Shown piece after piece: positions 23,606-34,502 of a DNA stretch of 64,000 bases (its first letter is position 1; every line of letters begins with the position of its first letter). This DNA is from Capillidium heterosporum (Eukaryota > Entomophthoromycota > Entomophthoromycetes > Entomophthorales > Capillidiaceae), in assembly GCA_016630905.1 (NCBI GenBank), contig WBMQ01000004.1, positions 806,001 through 870,000 of the forward strand, read 5' to 3'. The translations under genes and the position numbers were made by a program. Below the pieces are notes generated by a model. That model did no database searches. It had not been told where the DNA came from and saw only the letters and a list, made by a program, of their open reading frames with translations.

Positions 23606-25099
23606 GCTGGAGAGTTTTCAATCACAAGTCTTTTACTCTTCCTACACTAGTCGCAGGGAACTTTAGCTAGGTGGATTTGCATACTGATTAGTTTGAAATG
23701 TTTTTAACCAATGGACCGAGCAGCTTATATAGCTATACAAACTAGACTTAATATATAATGTTATTGAATAAAAATCTCAATACATGTATACAATTAAAGT
23801 TAGGATTGATTCATAACCTTCGCTTTACAAGCTTAATCACTTTCAAGTGGCTATCCTAAATTAAATTCTATAACTATATATTCCAGTTGTACTAGAGGCG
23901 TCTTAATACCCTGGATATATATATCGAGGTTTTTTATGTTACAGTTTTTTAACCAAAAGTTGGTTCATCTAAATTTTCCTATGATAAATATTTATTTATC
24001 AGTAGCAAATTCAAGATTGTGATGTCGATAGCTCTGATGAATAGATGATCAAGTTTATATTTTTTATTCAAGGTCATCGGCCTTTATAAATAGGATAAAA
24101 AATCACTATATCCCTGTTTAATATCATATCCATTTTGTTAACTTTTATCGGCTAGTGTGTTATATTTTGGTTGAGAAACGTTTCCTAATAAGTGCATAAG
24201 CGTATTACTCTACTAATCGATCATTAATGATTATATAGCTATATAGATCAAATACACAATGCTTGATAAATATGTATATAGTGGATATAAGGTTTGTCCT
24301 ATAACCACCTGAAACGAAGCATTGTAGTGTATTCTACCAAGATTCGAGAGAAGTTGAAGCTTAAATACTTTTATCTCTACACCCAAAAGCTATTTATGTA
24401 ATATACTGATATAAGCTTTTGATTGAAATTTGAGAATTATACTGGAAGGTAAAATTTTGGATATAGTTCCACAGATTTTGGCGTAAAGGGAATTGGTGTT
24501 TGAGATAGGAAGCAGCTGCAATTAGTTAGGTTGACCAGCAAAGTGTTAAAGCACCATCTCACTCTCATTCACATTTGGACATCAACCTTTGATGGATTGG
24601 TGGAAGGTATCGTTGTATCAACTGAAAAGAGTCAACAAAACGAAAACTGTATGAAGGTTGGAGATCTCATCGACCTTGGGGATGGTATATATCCCTATAT
24701 AGCATCCTACAAATTAGGCTAAAGCAAAGGTTATCGCCCTTTATGCACCCATAAACCTGGATTGAAACATAGATTTTGAATACTTCAACACTATAATGTA
24801 CCTAAAGGCGATGCTACCAACTACTACTGTATCTTATATACTTTTAGAGAACTACCTTTACAATTCGATATTGGTAGTTATAAATATAAATTGCAATAGT
24901 TTTATCATACACATATTAAAATACAAACATCCTTTTATGAGAAACATACTGTACAAAAACTTGAAAAATATACATTACTCTACAAATTTAACCTAAAGTG
25001 GCATTTACCAAAATTAAAAGCCCTGTTAACATGCTATTCTTTCTCTACCAGTGTAAGATGCTATCTTGCCTCCAATCGACGTACTGCTATCGACTTGCC

Positions 25100-26368
25100 T
25101 TAGGCGAAATTGATGAAGGCCTGTGGTGCTAGAGTCTTAACCCACATCGCAAATTTAGTTTCATTGCTAGAAACGGTAACGAACTGTAGATTTAAGCTCT
25201 CGCCACTTCCAATCTCCTCAAATCTAGTGTCTGGGAATATACTAGGGTGGCTCAACGTAGGTTCAATAGTAAGGTTGATAAGACTTGGTAGATAGAGTCG
25301 TAGAACGTTTAAAAAGTTTGTACCTAAACCATTCACCTCCAAAAGCTTCATCCTAGCGATTGGGCTTGTACATTGAACTGCTTCAAACAGGCTATCTTCA
25401 ACATTAGCTTGGATTATCAAATGAGTCAGCCTAGGTAAGGAAAATAAAATTTGCATCGATGAGCTGTCAAAAGTTTGATGCAAATAGAAGTTGATGTACT
25501 CCAACCTTTCCAATTTTTGGTAGTTTTCCATGGAAAATGGTCCAACCGTCAACCTTAAATATCTCAAATTATCCAAGGTATGCTCGAGAAAGTAGTTGAA
25601 GCAGTCTAGTCGAGCCTTGGTATCCAGCATATAATTCAAACTGGACAGTTTAGGAAAATAGCTTAATGGTACCACCTCTATAAAGTGACGCAGGGGAGCG
25701 GGAAACGTAAACTTCTTCAAGTTTTCAAAAGTAGTTGGAACCATAGTTTGGTTGGAGTAATAGTAGTTGAGGTTCAGCTTCAAAGCTCGCAAGTTAGGGT
25801 AATTGGTATTAATTTTAGCTAAAAGTAGATGGTCGCTGTAAACTAGATGTAGACTTAACGACTTGAGGTTGGGAATCAAAAATGCATCTAAAACTTCTAG
25901 ATACTGACTGTCTACGTTGGTTAGCCTCAGTTCCAAGAACACAAGGTTTTCAAGTTTAGATAAATAGTTGATTTTGACTGGGAAGGGGTCGGAAGGCAGC
26001 ATGTAGAACTCCTTCAGCTTTACAGTTAGCTCGGACATAAGGGTATCGACAATGGCACTGGGATCGGTATACACCAGTCCAAACCTCTCCAAGTTAGGGA
26101 AATGGTGCTTTATTTCGTAGAAGGCATTGGGAGAGCAGTATCCGATATATTTGGTAAAGATCCCATAGGTGTGGGCAATGTTTTTCAAAGGTTGGCTAGC
26201 CTGTGATAGAAACAGATCGGGGTGGTAAAATACTCTGTAAAGCTTAGGTAGCGACGTTCGGTTGAACTGTCGACTACAAAGACGCAAATTAAATAAACAT
26301 TCAGGGTCCAATCTACTTAGTATCTCTTCAGTTATTAAATCGGGTAAGGCGTTAAAGTAGCTACTCAT
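25100..26368 (-). CDS. F-box and leucine-rich repeat protein
   Basis: Likely substrate receptor of an SCF ubiquitin ligase: the F-box binds Skp1 and the LRR region picks the target. It is a single exon. The F-box is at the very start (ALPDLITEEILSRLDPECLFNL) if translation begins at the ATG at 26368 (MSSYFNALPD); the frame also stays open to an ATG at 26446 that adds 26 residues, so I prefer the shorter start. The rest is a run of irregular Leu-rich units (NLRALKLNLNYYYSN, LDNLRYLRLTVG, LPRLTHLIIQANVED). No second domain is visible. The lack of introns, unlike its conserved neighbours, fits a fast-evolving F-box family. The target is unknown. Confidence 0.82.
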   Translation of the reverse strand: MSSYFNALPDLITEEILSRLDPECLFNLRLCSRQFNRTSLPKLYRVFYHPDLFLSQASQPLKNIAHTYGIFTKYIGYCSPNAFYEIKHHFPNLERFGLVYTDPSAIVDTLMSELTVKLKEFYMLPSDPFPVKINYLSKLENLVFLELRLTNVDSQYLEVLDAFLIPNLKSLSLHLVYSDHLLLAKINTNYPNLRALKLNLNYYYSNQTMVPTTFENLKKFTFPAPLRHFIEVVPLSYFPKLSSLNYMLDTKARLDCFNYFLEHTLDNLRYLRLTVGPFSMENYQKLERLEYINFYLHQTFDSSSMQILFSLPRLTHLIIQANVEDSLFEAVQCTSPIARMKLLEVNGLGTNFLNVLRLYLPSLINLTIEPTLSHPSIFPDTRFEEIGSGESLNLQFVTVSSNETKFAMWVKTLAPQAFINFA

Positions 26369-26446
26369 TGCTAAATCAAAGGTTGGTGTACAAGGAGGGT
26401 GAAGATTCGTCCATTTCCACTTAGAAGTAGTTTGGATGATGTGCAA

Positions 26447-26801
26447 TATATTTAGCCTAATTTCCTTTGATTAGTTGAAGATATCTTATATTCAGCTCTA
26501 TTTCTCCTATAAATTTGGATGATATCATTTAGAATACAATGTTGATGGAATAGCGGCTATATAGGATAGCAAATAAGTAGAGATTATATATAAGCCTCAT
26601 CAAGGTTAGTTTATTTAGTAGGAAAACTAATACATACTAACTACTCAAAAAACATATATCTAGGGAATAAAGTTGGAGGGTAGCAGCAAAAGATGCTATA
26701 TTTAATCTAAAACCATGTTCTTTATAAAGCTGCTATACATTTGCCATCTACAACACAAATATAAACATAAGAATAAGCGTTGTCAATTCTAATTCAAATT
26801 T
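26447..26801. other. AT-rich spacer
   Basis: Spacer between the F-box gene and ALG7. Nothing identifiable. Confidence 0.6.
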
Positions 26802-28277
26802 CTATTTATAGAAAAGTCGTACGCCTAGGTAACGAATACCGAAAGCAACAATGGACCAGCCTGCCTGTAGTCTCATCAGATAGGTAGCTAATTCATCCTC
26901 TCTCAGAGGCCCAAATCGAATTAAAAGTACCGACAGTAAAGTAAAGTTGGTCATAGAAGTTAACTTGCCATCATTATCCCTTACGACTACAATCAAGCCC
27001 AACCGTTCTACCAGATTGATGATTTGAACTTGATACCACCTTAAGGTTAAGTTGGTAAGATCAGTTGTACTAGCATTCAGTTTACCGGATTCCTTATCCA
27101 AGCTATATATATGTTAGTATTGGGCTACAAAATAAAGATAGCTTACAGAGGCATCCGATGCCTAGGACAAGGCAAGATATGGAAGAGCTGGGGAACTGAG
27201 AGGGCAAAATTGAAAAGCTGAGGACCAAACAACAGCAGCAAGGTCTTTGTAAAATGCCCCAACACTCCAACCGAAGCTAGAACCATACCAGCAAAGTAGC
27301 AGAAGGTATCACCAACCAACAGCTTAGCTGGGTACCAGTTGTATTTCAACAGAGGCAAAGTGACTGCTAACAACGGGATTAAAAGATAGAGGGAGAACAG
27401 GTGCCGTGCCACGATACCAGGGTAGGCATCATTTAGGTGAAAGAAGTTGAATAGGATTAAAGAAACAGTTAAAACTACGGTTTGGCCAGCTTCAATACCG
27501 TTGGAGCCAGCTAGGATGTTTATGGCATTGGTAAAGAAGGTAATTATCAGTAAGATATACAGATAATAAAATCCGCCTAAAGTTAGAAAATAAATAAACT
27601 ACATTTTATAACAGGCATAATTTACCTAAATTGACCACTTGAGTATTGAAATAGGCGGTTAAAGGGTAGGGTATAGCTATATGGGTAACTCCCTCCGTTA
27701 TATAGTACACCATCAAGATGGGTATGGAGGCTATGGCTGGTAAGAAGACTTTGTGGCGCCAGCGTAGGTCCAACACATCATCACAGAAACCTAGTAAAAC
27801 CATGGCTTGGATGGACAGCATACTCGATAGAAATTGGTGGAACTGAAATAAAAATAACCTAATATTAGAGCTTTAAATAGCTAAAGCAGCAATTTACCTC
27901 AATATGTACCGAATTGGTTATTAGGTCGGATAACCAAGTTTTGTGGATGAAGGGTAGTGGTAAAAAGAAGAACAGCAGTATTATGTAGATAACCGAAATT
28001 ACTAAACCAATTGGTTCAGGTCTACATTTTAAAATAAAAGTTTAGTACAAAGATGATAATTATAAACCTACAGCTTAGGTCTATCCAACTTCAAAACATC
28101 GTAACCAAACAGGTTGCAAGTTAGAAACTTGTTGAAAGTTAGAGGCAAGATGTAGTAGGTGGAAATTAAAGTCAATATGCTGATGAGTTCTATAACTATC
28201 AAAGGTAAGTCGGGCTTGACATGGTAGGTTATTAAGGGGATTAGTAGTAGGAGACTCGAAGTCATTATTAGGTTCAT
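26802..28277 (-). CDS. ALG7: UDP-GlcNAc:dolichol-phosphate GlcNAc-1-P transferase
   Basis: First step of the dolichol-linked oligosaccharide pathway for N-glycosylation, at the ER membrane; the target of tunicamycin in this family. Six or seven exons, many transmembrane segments. Family motifs: GYDVLKLDRPKL, the Asp-rich FCDDVLDLRWRHK, TNAINILAGSNGIEAGQ, NWYPAKLLVGDTFCYFAGM and the CPRHRMP motif near the end. The last exon ends RYLGVRLFYK, just before a TAG at 26802-26804. I place the start at the ATG at 28277 (MNLIMTSSLLLL), immediately before the first membrane span. The frame is open further upstream to an acceptor-like TCCTAG, so an extra 5' exon is possible. Confidence 0.9.
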
Positions 28278-29544
28278 GTTGGCATAGGTCTTGACGGTGC
28301 TATTTGAAAACTTTGGTAGTCGATAAGGTTGGATAAACTTTTGGAGGATTGCTGGGAGGAATAGCTAGGAATTGAATTCGAGTTCGGATTTATGGGAATT
28401 GACAAATGGACAAGTTTACAATCTTTATTGGGTGTAAATATTGGAGTTCTCAGCCAATAGTATGTTTGGTTTTTTACCATTAGCTAAACTATTGGATATC
28501 TAAGGTATATATTGAAAAATGTACAAGTAATTCGGTATATATTTAGTTCATCAATGTTAGGTTGAAAGGTGATTCGGTTTCGTTGTCAAATTGAGATGTC
28601 TTATAAAGACCGCTTTGAAGAGAGTATACCGTATGTGCTCCAAAAAGGAAGTTTTAGTGTATATAGCGAAGCATTTTAAAGTACAAATTGATATTTATAT
28701 ATATAAAGTTGGAAAACTATCTAGCTGTACTGATAGTAGGGCTCATAGATCCTGTAAATTCTAACTTTTGACTTGATCAGCAACTTTGGATAATGATTGA
28801 AGAGTTATTCAACTGTACTACCAATGCATAGCTAGATTCATATAAACTCTTATTTATAAAAGTAAAATGATGGTAAAAGCAATTTTTCATATATCTACTC
28901 TAGTATGTGTCATTGGGTTGGATTATAGGCATCAATATATTGAATCTTAAGCATATAACTATTTATACTGCTGTTTGTATAAATGAAGCCTTTTAAAATG
29001 AAACTATTGCTTGTCAATAAAATTGAATCAAAGTAGTACTATAGGCTTTGTTTTTGGACTAGAGAATATCTTGCCTTTGCAAAAGATATTTATAAAGAGG
29101 AGTGTTGATTAAAGTATTGAAAATTATAGAGTTATGTTCAGTATTAATAATAAAAATACAATATATATATTTTGGGGTAAACTTGTTCTAATTTCAACAT
29201 ACAGTTGCAAAGTCATTTTATACAAAAAGAAGATAATAAACTCACATAATCGTACATCTTGTTTACCTAGAGTATATATTTTTATAGGTAGAAGGTACCT
29301 TTTCAATCTTTGAAACATATACCAAGATAAAAGCGCAAAGTTACGTTGGATTCCTTGTAGATCGGTGATTCCATCTAACGGGAATTAACCGGAAGGAAAC
29401 CTTTGGCAGAATGAAGTTGATTCACCCAATAGAAACTTTAGTTGATGAGATTAGATTAGAAAACTATCAAGATTCAAAATTTTTAAAGGAAGTTCGAATT
29501 TAGACCTTATTTATATCTGCTTAGAACTATACCAAGTTGTCGAA
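28278..29544. other. AT-rich divergent spacer
   Basis: Separates ALG7 (minus) and MPP-beta (plus) and must hold both promoters. No box is clear enough to name. No further gene seen. Confidence 0.5.
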
Positions 29545-31087
29545 ATGGCTTTCCGTCTACTTGCCAAACAGAGTGTTAGATCCAACTTCACCAAAGTAAT
29601 ATATAGCCCTTAATTTTAGTTTCACTTTAAGCTACGCTTACCAAATTTGCTTATCCAATTTATAGTTAAATCGCCCAATTGCCAACGTATGGCGTTCTGG
29701 TTTAGCTACCCATGCTACCGTTAGTGGCCCCGAAACTAAGGTTACCGTCCTACCAAATGGTTTAACCGTTGCAACTGAAACCCATCCCGGTGCTGAGACT
29801 TCCACCGTCGGTGTAATGATTGATGCCGGCTCTCGTGCTGAAACTGCCCAGAACAACGGTACCGCCCACTTCTTGGAGCACATGGCCTTTAAGGTAAGTT
29901 TATTGTAGTCATTTATTCTAAAAGATTAAATAAAGGGCACCAAAACCCGCAGCCAATTGGACATTGAATTGGAAATTGAAAACATGGGAGGACATTTGAA
30001 CGCCTACACTTCCCGTGAGCAGACTGTTTACTACGCTAAATGTTTCAAGAGCGACGTCGCAAAGTCAGTCGACATCCTCAGTGACATCCTACAGCGCTCC
30101 ACTTTCGATGGTAAGGCTATCGAACGGGAACGTGACGTCATCTTGACCGAGCAGACCGAAGTCGAGAAGAACACCGAGGAAGTTGTTTTCGATCATTTGC
30201 ACGCCACTGCCTTCCAGGGCCACTCCCTAGGTCGCACCATCCTGGGTCCCCAGGAAAACATCAAGTCTATCTCGGCCCAGGATCTCAAATCCTACATCGG
30301 TGAGCACTACGCCCCCGAGAGGTTAGTTCTGTCAGGAGCCGGTAGCGTCAGCCACGAGGAGCTCGTCGAATTGGCCAAGAAGCACTTCTCCAACATGCCC
30401 GCCTCCAACTCATCCTCTGGCTTAGCCGCCACCAAGGTCAAGCCCGTTTTCACTGGATCCGAAATTAGAATCCGCGATGACGACCAGCCGGCCGCCCACA
30501 TCGCCATGGCTGTCGAAGGTGCCAGCTGGGGTTCTCCTGACTACTTCACCATGCTATTGATGAGCTCTCTCATCGGCAACTGGGACCGCAGCTTAGGTTC
30601 CAGCAACTTCCTGAGCTCCAGACTCAGCCAGGTCGTCTCCAAGAACAAGCTAGCCAACTCCTTCATGTCTTTCAACACCTCCTACTCCGACACCGGTTTG
30701 TGGGGTATCTACCTCATCTCGGAAAACAAGGACAACTTGGATGATCTCGTCCACTTCACCTTGCAAGAGTGGGCTCGATTGACCACTACCGTCACTGACG
30801 GTGAAGTTGCCCGTGCTAAGCAGCAGCTCAAGGCCGGTCTCCTCTTCTCATTAGATGGTACGACTCCCGCCTTTGAGGATATCGCCCGCCAGATCATCAC
30901 CACCGGCAACCGTATCAGTCCCCAGGAAGTCGCCGCTCAGGTTGACAAGCTGACAGCCGCTGACGTCCGTAGGGTTGCCGACGAATACTTGTGGGACCGT
31001 GAAGTTGCCATTGTTGGTCACGGTCCTATCGAGTGCTTGACCGATTACGCTCGTATCCGTGGTAACATGAGCTGGAACCGCTACTAA
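29545..31087 (+). CDS. MAS1: Mitochondrial processing peptidase beta subunit
   Basis: Catalytic M16 zinc peptidase subunit that removes targeting sequences from imported mitochondrial proteins, working with MPP-alpha in the matrix. Exons are 29545-29595, 29666-29893 and 29936-31087 (476 residues). Residues 1-17 ([17 protein letters not shown]) are a basic, acid-free targeting peptide carried on its own exon. The inverted zinc motif HFLEH is at 85-89, and an acidic stretch ([19 protein letters not shown]) supplies the distal ligand region. The family motif [11 protein letters not shown] follows. The active-site motif separates it from MPP-alpha. Core II of complex III is also excluded, because it lacks the intact zinc motif. 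Codons are GC-rich, as in the DnaJ and ATP2 genes. Confidence 0.95.
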
Positions 31088-31904
31088 AGGACAACTACCC
31101 TTATTGTCTTCAATAACGTTCATTTCTTGGTAAAAATGTTTTACTTTTTTAGTTATCTATTCCGTTTTCATTGAAAAGCTTTAGTACTTGTCCATTATCT
31201 TTTTTAAGCTTTTGATAAGCTCCTATCTATACCTGAGGACACTTACTGTACAGATAATATTTCATTGCTGCGTTTAACCTATTATCAAGGTATCTATATG
31301 TGTATTATGGAAAATGGCCTTTTAACTTGGATTTCTATATTCTAAACCCATATCTGATTTATTACTGATGAAGCTAATTAACCTTTTCTATACAAAAGCT
31401 TATCTTTTATATACTAAATAAGTTACATGATAGAAAGTTTATGAATTCTATTAAATTCAAGCATCAGCTTATTATATATTAGTGGTAGCAATCTTAAGTT
31501 ACTGATACAATACATTTGAAATAAAGTAGTACGATACTTTTATATTTTGATATATACTTATATTGTATTATATGCTTAGAAAAGTAGTCAAAATTGGGAG
31601 TATGGACATCGACGTATAACCCAATGTACCTTACAAACCCAAATTCTATATTATAAGAAAGGGCTTTGGATCTATATGTTGATTTAACTGGTAATTTGAC
31701 TTTGTTGCTTTATACAGCTTCCTTTATATCAGAGGTATACCACGAAGAGTTGGATATCAGCATGTTTTGCAGATCCACCTTTATTTTTGCAGTTCAAATG
31801 CAAAATTTTAGAATCCTTCATTGGTTCACTTATTCTCAATACCAGGACCAAATAGCTTCTGTAAAAGTTAACCAACCTCTCATCCACCTATTCAACTCAA
31901 AACT
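31088..31904. other. AT-rich spacer
   Basis: Lies between MPP-beta and NUS1, both plus-strand. A frame at 31666-32010 overlaps the start of NUS1 and is not supported. Confidence 0.5.
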
Positions 31905-32807
31905 ATGGTCCAGAGTATTCAACTCCACTACCTCATATGGTATCTTATCAAGTTTACCTACCAACTCTTCGCCAACTTCAAACAGAATTTCTACCGCCTC
32001 CAAACTTTAATTTCCAACTTTGTCTACCCCTACAACTTGGAAAGGTTACAGTTGCATAAAAAAAAGCTGGCCAAGATACCTAGGCATGTAGCTCTACTCT
32101 TGAAAAATCAACCTCAAGATGACAACAAATTCTTTGATAACTTTGTTCAACTAGTGGGCTGGTGTATTCACTACGATGTGCAGCTGTTGACAATCTACAG
32201 CCAAAGTTTGACTTTAAGTGAGCAGTTGTTCTTCAATGAAGAGTTGTTGGAAATTGAATTGGCCAAGCATAGTTTCAGTAAAAAAGGGTTGAGTGTTCGA
32301 ATTGGAGAGAACAGTATAGAGTTACGAATAGGTGTCAATGTCCCCCGTAAGTATTTTTGCACCTCCAATAAACTAAAGCTTGATCATCTAGTTTTAAAAG
32401 TAAGTTTCCGAGATCGCTCTAGTGGTTGTAACGAGCTGAATCAAATCTTACAGTCCTACAATGAGGCGGATGGAGATAATATTCCTACCTACCCTGAAGT
32501 CTGTAAGCTAATCCAACGTAAGTGCTCTTTGATATTTTTAACCAAATTGCTAATCCTTTAAAACAGAGAATAAAGACATTGAACCCGATTTAATAATCGC
32601 ATCCAACAACCCACTCCAACTTTTAGGTTTTCCACCCTTATTAACTCGAAGTGCCGAGATAGTGTAACTACATTTTACCTTTATAAATTGCCCTACTTAC
32701 ACTACTTCAAAATAAGGATAAATCCTTTCAACGATAGACTGTACTACAAGACCTTTAGCGATGCCATCAAGATCTACAATTTTACCCAACAACGTGGTGG
32801 TAAATAA
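31905..32807 (+). CDS. NUS1: Dehydrodolichyl diphosphate synthase subunit NUS1 (NgBR)
   Basis: Non-catalytic partner of the cis-prenyltransferase that makes the dolichol backbone at the ER. Exons are 31905-32517, 32567-32663 and 32717-32807. The N-terminus has a hydrophobic membrane-type stretch (LIWYLIKFTYQLFANF). The conserved IPRHVALLL, LVGWCIHYDVQLLTIYS and EPDLIIASNNPLQLLGFPP segments identify the family. The C-terminus reads FTQQRGGK, which keeps the RxG motif needed for catalysis in NUS1/NgBR. The third intron boundary (donor GTAACT, acceptor AATAAG) was chosen because it joins AEIV to INPFNDRLYYKTF in frame. The gene ends 64 bp from the convergent AP-1 sigma gene. The link to ALG7, 3.6 kb away, is by pathway. 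Confidence 0.85.
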
Positions 32808-32870
32808 TATAAGACTATAAAATAAATCAAACACTAGAACTATTTAGCATATTTATTGGAAATTAAAGTT

Positions 32871-33674
32871 TTAACCCTGGTTCTTCCAGTTCCCCATGAA
32901 CTTAGTCCTACAGAAAAGGGGAGTTAGTATAGTCGTAATAGATTAAAAAGCAAAGGTATACTAACGATAGTTCGGGATAAGCAGTCTCAATGAGTTCACC
33001 TTGCTCCATGATATCCTGGCTCATTATGGAACTTATAACTTGCTTCTTGTTACTCTCCTGCAGCTCTCCACTTAAGATAAGTTCGTCGAGAATGTAGTAG
33101 GCCTATAGTTTTAGGAAAGTGAGTCCAAGATTCTACCTAAACAAAAGAGCTACTTTATCGAACTTGAATATCAGATCCAATTCACAAACCTACAGTTATA
33201 AAAAGACAGTGGTTAATAGCTATCAAGTACAAGTATGGTTTACGTTGCCAAAGTATTTATCCAAGATCTCGACGTATCGGTGCAGTATTTCCAAAGTCAA
33301 AAGTTCATTCCCGGATTCGGTGATACTGGCAACGAAAAATAAACTGGCGTACCTACCGCAAATCAAAATAAGCTTTTATTATGTAGGATGAGTACCTCCT
33401 ATAAACTATTGTACTATCTGCTCTCCATGACTTTAAAATCTATTTTTAAATAAAACAGTTACCTTTGTACTCGATAAAGTTACTTAGCTTTGCCTTTCTA
33501 TTCAAGACAAGTTGAGTTACCTCCTTGACCAACTTGTTCTTCTCCTTCGTCGTTATGGTTTGGTACCATTTCGAAAGTCGTAGTTTACCCTGTCTGCTTA
33601 CCAGCAGTATATAGTTGATCTAGTTGGTCACACCTTGTTAACTTTATTATTGTATCTATACTTCTTACTGCCAT
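32871..33674 (-). CDS. APS1: AP-1 clathrin adaptor sigma subunit
   Basis: Small sigma chain of the AP-1 complex, sorting cargo at the trans-Golgi and endosomes. Seven exons: a 6-nt first coding exon (ATGGCA at 33674-33669), then 33619-33463 ([20 protein letters not shown] ... KLSNFIEYK), a 22-nt mini-exon (DSTIVYRR), and exons encoding [47 protein letters not shown], and [12 protein letters not shown] with the TAA at 32871-32873. Spliced, [15 protein letters not shown] aligns with the family without gaps, which fixes the mini-exon. AP-1 sigma fits better than AP-2 or AP-4 by the [11 protein letters not shown] and [11 protein letters not shown] motifs. The 6-nt start exon is inferred from a good GTAAGAAG donor and CCAACTAG acceptor. 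Confidence 0.85.
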
Positions 33675-34502
33675 CTTTTGAAAGCTGTGTTCGGTGTAAT
33701 TGAAAGTAGAAAGCTTTGTAACATTTATCTTGGTTTCGATGCTTCATTTTAGACATGCTTTCAATATTTCGGTTTCTAATTCTTTGGAATAATAGCCAAC
33801 AAATCAAAGTATAAGTTCTTGGTCTGCTGTGCCCTTCAAAAGCCACATAAATTAGTTCAAGATATTGCATTTCTCCCTTTGCCAATATAGTTTAAAATGC
33901 AATAACTTTGTGTTTGGTATAATAAAAGCTTGCAAATGGATGTAAGGCGGTGATATATGCATTTTGTCTTTTCTAGTGGTTGATTAGAGTAACTATTTTT
34001 GAAGCTATTTGTACTTAGAATAATTTGATGCAGCTTTTAAAATTTCAAAACCGAAGTAAACAAATATCAAAGTAGATTTATAAGTATAGCAAAAATAATA
34101 TTGCTTAGCTACCTTGGACCCTTAATTACACCTTTTAAAAGAAGGCGAAGATGGTATAATAGTTGCTACACACTTTATTAGCTTGTCAGCTTCAGAATAG
34201 GAAGGAGCTATCCAGTTAAATAAGAAAAAATACTTCTGTAGTTAAAATATAGATAGAATACTATCAACTTGATGGCAATAAAATTATAAATTCAAATATA
34301 TGGACTTTAGAAATAGCATAGCCTTTTTCAAGAGTAACGACATCAAATTTATCCCAAACATCCACTATCAAAGACACTGGTAGAAGCATTACTTTATGGA
34401 GCAACTTTTATAATTAGGTAAGTTAAAGACTTGTAATTTTCATAAAAAATTGGTAAAGCTAAACCTCATTCAACAATCTCCCCTTCCTCAGATCCCTCTT
34501 TC
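33675..34502. other. AT-rich spacer
   Basis: Intergenic between AP-1 sigma and the RBBP5/Swd1 gene (both minus). No gene is supported; a minus-strand frame at 33628-33885 overlaps the first AP-1 sigma intron and is spurious. Confidence 0.5.

Larger units (their letters stand above)
20986..25099. other. 4-kb spacer with decayed coding-like sequence
   Basis: No intact gene. Minus-strand open pieces occur at 21823-22080 and at 22840-23605 (listed separately). A plus-strand 63-codon frame at 24531-24722 (EGIVVSTEKSQQNENCMKVGDLIDLGDG) looks coding but is unassigned. The remainder, particularly 23700-24500, is plain AT-rich sequence. Confidence 0.4.

Noticed and set aside
31666-32010. 114-codon plus-strand frame overlapping the NUS1 start
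   Set aside because: Overlaps NUS1 exon 1 in another frame and has no domain.
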